Below, piece after piece: positions 4,793 to 6,579 of a stretch of 6,579 bases of DNA. Both the position numbers and the translations under genes were made by a program. The stretch is taken from the NCBI GenBank assembly GCA_030433395.1, contig JAUILX010000056.1:1-6579 (forward strand), in the 5' to 3' direction. The stretch comes from Chlamydiia bacterium (lineage in GTDB: Bacteria; Chlamydiota; Chlamydiia; Chlamydiales; JACKPQ01). The notes beneath the pieces were generated by a model that was not told the origin of the DNA, did no database searches, and saw only the letters and a list, made by a program, of their open reading frames with translations. The first letter of the stretch is position 1, and each line of letters begins with the position of its first letter.

Positions 4793-6406
4793 ATGCTTAA
4801 GAAATTACCAGTCGGCATCCAATCGATCAAAGAAGTTATCGAAGGTGACTACGTCTACGTTGACAAAACAGCCCATGTGCTAAAATTAATCAACGAAGGC
4901 AAATACTACTTCATGTCCAGACCTAGGCGGTTTGGAAAATCCCTTTTTGTAAGCACTTTAGAAGAAGTTTTCAAAGGCAACCGCAACTTATTCAGCTCAT
5001 GCGACATCGCTAAAAGCAGCTATGATTGGACACCCCATCCCGTAATACATATCGATTTTTCACAAACATCTAACCAGACAAACAAAACGTTTAAGCAAAG
5101 CCTTGAGCGCATATTACGTGAAATTGCCAAAACGCATGGAAAAGAAATTGAAGTACCTACCCTCCCAGAGGGGCTTGCTAATCTTGTTAAAGCCCTTTCT
5201 GTAAGCGGCAAAGTTGTAATCCTTGTCGATGAGTACGACAAACCCATTCTTGATCACCTTGAAGACACAAAAACAGCAGATGAAAATAAAAATTTATTAA
5301 GAAGCCTATTTGGAACACTCAAAGGGCTAGATCCACATCTTAAATTCGTCTTCACAACAGGCATCAGTAAATTTTCACAAGTATCGCTTTTCTCAGGACT
5401 CAACAACCTTGACGATATTACAATCACAGCTCAGTTTGCAACAATGATGGGCTACACAGAGCGCGAACTAGAATTATTTTTCTGTGATCATATCGATAAG
5501 ATTGCGCAAGAAAAGCACACAAGTCCATCCAAAATCCTATCCACCATTAAAGAATGGTATAATGGCTACTGCTTTTTTCCCAACAGCACAAAAGTATATA
5601 ACCCATTTTCAACATTATCCTATCTCAAATATGGAACAGAGCAAAGCTACTGGTATCGTACTGGAACACCTGCATTCTTAATTGAACAAATCAAGAAGAA
5701 ATTCCCCTCTACACTTGATTTAAGTGGTTCAAAAATGAAACACACCCAGCTTGCAGATATCCAAAGTATTGATAAAATTGACTTGCGCGCTTTGATGTGG
5801 CAAACCGGATACCTAACACTGAAAAACTATGACGCAAGCACAGCTCTTTACGAACTGGACTTCCCTAATCGAGAAGTGCGCGAAGCTTTTTTTGATTCCC
5901 TTCTCATTGAATTTGATGAATCCTTCCCCTCAGAGATTGCTACACATGCAAAGACAACAAAAAAGAATTTGCTAGATTGTAATTTTCAAGCATTTTTCGA
6001 TCGTATTAAGACCTTCTTTGCCAAAATTCCCTACCATCTTTCATCTAAAGGAAATGAGGGGTTTTATCATGCCGTTTTCTTAAGTCTACTAGAAGGCATG
6101 GGCCTGAAAACAAGCGCTGAAGACGTCACAAACCTTGGGCGTGTAGATCTCGTAGTTGAAACGGACAAAACAACTTTTATTTTTGAACTAAAAATCAATA
6201 AAAACGCAGAAGTAGCGCTCTTGCAAACTGAGCTGAAGTGCTATGCCGAAAAATACTGCCACCAGAGCAAACAGCTTGCCCTCATTGGCGTTAATTTCGA
6301 TACCAATTACCGAAACATTTCTGATTGGAGAGGTAAACTTTTTTCAACAGAAGGAAAACTCTTAACCGGGCTCATTCCACGCAAGACAAATCCACTGGTA
6401 TCGTAA
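4793..6406 (+). CDS. AAA-ATPase-like protein with C-terminal PD-(D/E)XK nuclease domain
   Basis: This is a 537-residue protein of the AAA-ATPase-like (PF09820 type) plus DUF1703/PD-(D/E)XK (PF08011 type) family. The N-terminus has the family opening LPVGIQSI..VYVDKT (5-26) and the family P-loop RPRRFGKS (43-50), which lacks the first Gly of a classical Walker A. Walker B is VVILVDEYDKP (141-151). Further family marks are FTTGISKFSQVSLFSGLNNL (187-206), WYNGYCF (255-261), NPFS (270-273) and GTPAFLI (291-297). The nuclease core is GRVDLVVE (449-456; D452), FELK (464-467; E465, K467) and YAEKY (484-488), so the catalytic D..ExK residues are intact. Many bacteria carry multiple copies; the biological role is not established, and defence or mobile-element functions are only suggestions. 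It starts 46 nt after the BTB stop. ATG 4793 is supported by alignment with the start of the next copy, not by a ribosome-binding site. Confidence 0.93.
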   Translation: MLKKLPVGIQSIKEVIEGDYVYVDKTAHVLKLINEGKYYFMSRPRRFGKSLFVSTLEEVFKGNRNLFSSCDIAKSSYDWTPHPVIHIDFSQTSNQTNKTFKQSLERILREIAKTHGKEIEVPTLPEGLANLVKALSVSGKVVILVDEYDKPILDHLEDTKTADENKNLLRSLFGTLKGLDPHLKFVFTTGISKFSQVSLFSGLNNLDDITITAQFATMMGYTERELELFFCDHIDKIAQEKHTSPSKILSTIKEWYNGYCFFPNSTKVYNPFSTLSYLKYGTEQSYWYRTGTPAFLIEQIKKKFPSTLDLSGSKMKHTQLADIQSIDKIDLRALMWQTGYLTLKNYDASTALYELDFPNREVREAFFDSLLIEFDESFPSEIATHAKTTKKNLLDCNFQAFFDRIKTFFAKIPYHLSSKGNEGFYHAVFLSLLEGMGLKTSAEDVTNLGRVDLVVETDKTTFIFELKINKNAEVALLQTELKCYAEKYCHQSKQLALIGVNFDTNYRNISDWRGKLFSTEGKLLTGLIPRKTNPLVS

Positions 6407-6415
6407 GAGTCTATT

Positions 6416-6424
6416 TGCTACAAT
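6416..6424 (+). promoter_or_regulatory. Extended -10 element upstream of second AAA-like gene
   Basis: TGCTACAAT is a TGn extended -10 with a five-of-six hexamer (TACAAT). It ends 7 nt before ATG 6432, so initiation would fall at or one base before the start codon. There is no Shine-Dalgarno sequence. The string between box and ATG (CTAAGTC) resembles that of the first copy (GTAAGT), pointing to a promoter shared by descent. No good -35 is visible, which an extended -10 can tolerate. Confidence 0.5.
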
Positions 6425-6431
6425 CTAAGTC

Positions 6432-6579
6432 ATGGGGAATCGACTGCCTACGGGCGTTCAAAGCATCTTAAAAATTTTAGAAAACGACGAGTTTGTTTAC
6501 GTCGACAAAACTCACTATGCCCTGCAGTTGATCACAAATGGAGCGCCTCATAACTTTATGTCCCGCCCCAGGCGGTTTG
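6432..6579 (+). CDS. Second AAA-ATPase-like paralogue, 3' end outside the window
   Basis: The frame opens at ATG 6432 and runs to the window edge, giving 49 residues: LPTGVQSI (5-12), VYVDKT (22-27) and FMSRPRRF (42-49), stopping inside the P-loop. By hand alignment, 27 of 47 positions equal the start of the preceding 537-residue protein, with two extra residues here, so this is a diverged tandem paralogue rather than a recent copy. It begins 25 nt after the upstream stop with its own promoter-like box. Whether it is full length and carries the nuclease domain cannot be seen. Confidence 0.88.
   Translation, partial: MGNRLPTGVQSILKILENDEFVYVDKTHYALQLITNGAPHNFMSRPRRF

Noticed and set aside
4793..6406. 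The AAA-like protein as a transposase or phage integrase
   Set aside because: No DDE or tyrosine-recombinase motifs are present; the P-loop, DEYDKP and the D..ExK core instead match the AAA-ATPase-like/DUF1703 family.
4925..6579. AGGCGGTTTG shared at 4925-4934 and 6570-6579 as a terminal repeat of a mobile element
   Set aside because: It encodes the same P-loop residues in two paralogues, so homology of the genes explains it.

Overview
The window looks like a bacterial chromosome segment in which a compact housekeeping block (ftsY end, a small unknown gene, priA) meets an accessory block (a BTB-domain gene and two tandem AAA-ATPase-like/PD-(D/E)XK genes). All genes are on the + strand. The best guess for the host is an environmental (amoeba-associated) member of the Chlamydiota. 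The reasons are a eukaryotic-type BTB domain in a bacterial genome, a family known to be expanded in amoeba-infecting chlamydiae, and the style of the PriA and FtsY sequences. This is an inference from gene content, not a phylogeny, and other intracellular bacteria of protists remain possible.

Positions 2-3577 form a tightly packed block. The 3' part of ftsY (its true start lies before the window) overlaps by 23 nt a 218-residue gene of unknown function, which overlaps priA by 28 nt. Neither downstream start has a convincing Shine-Dalgarno sequence, so translational coupling is likely. FtsY is the signal recognition particle receptor GTPase. PriA is the primosomal replication-restart helicase, with all eight zinc-binding cysteines. 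The middle protein has a Lys/Pro-rich tandem-repeat linker. Its C-terminal half carries a pattern that weakly recalls the DNA polymerase III psi subunit (HolD) and the related uracil-DNA glycosylase fold.

Positions 3578-4746 hold a 95-nt spacer with an imperfect stem-loop, then a 357-residue protein with about 200 N-terminal residues that I do not recognise and a C-terminal BTB/POZ domain followed by a 3-box-like helical tail. The gene is visibly more AT-rich than priA. The last 15 coding-strand bases before the priA stop region recur exactly at 4756-4770, just after the BTB gene. There they would again spell Ile-Ser-Val-Tyr-Phe-stop, with a different Phe codon and a different stop codon, which suggests a cassette inserted at the 3' end of priA.

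Positions 4781-6579 hold a 537-residue AAA-ATPase-like/PD-(D/E)XK (DUF1703-type) protein and the start of a second, diverged copy that runs off the window inside its P-loop. Both copies have a good -10 box 6-7 nt upstream of the ATG and no Shine-Dalgarno sequence. The expected transcription start therefore falls on or next to the start codon, as in a leaderless mRNA. No RNA genes, CRISPR arrays, IS transposases or convincing intrinsic terminators were seen.
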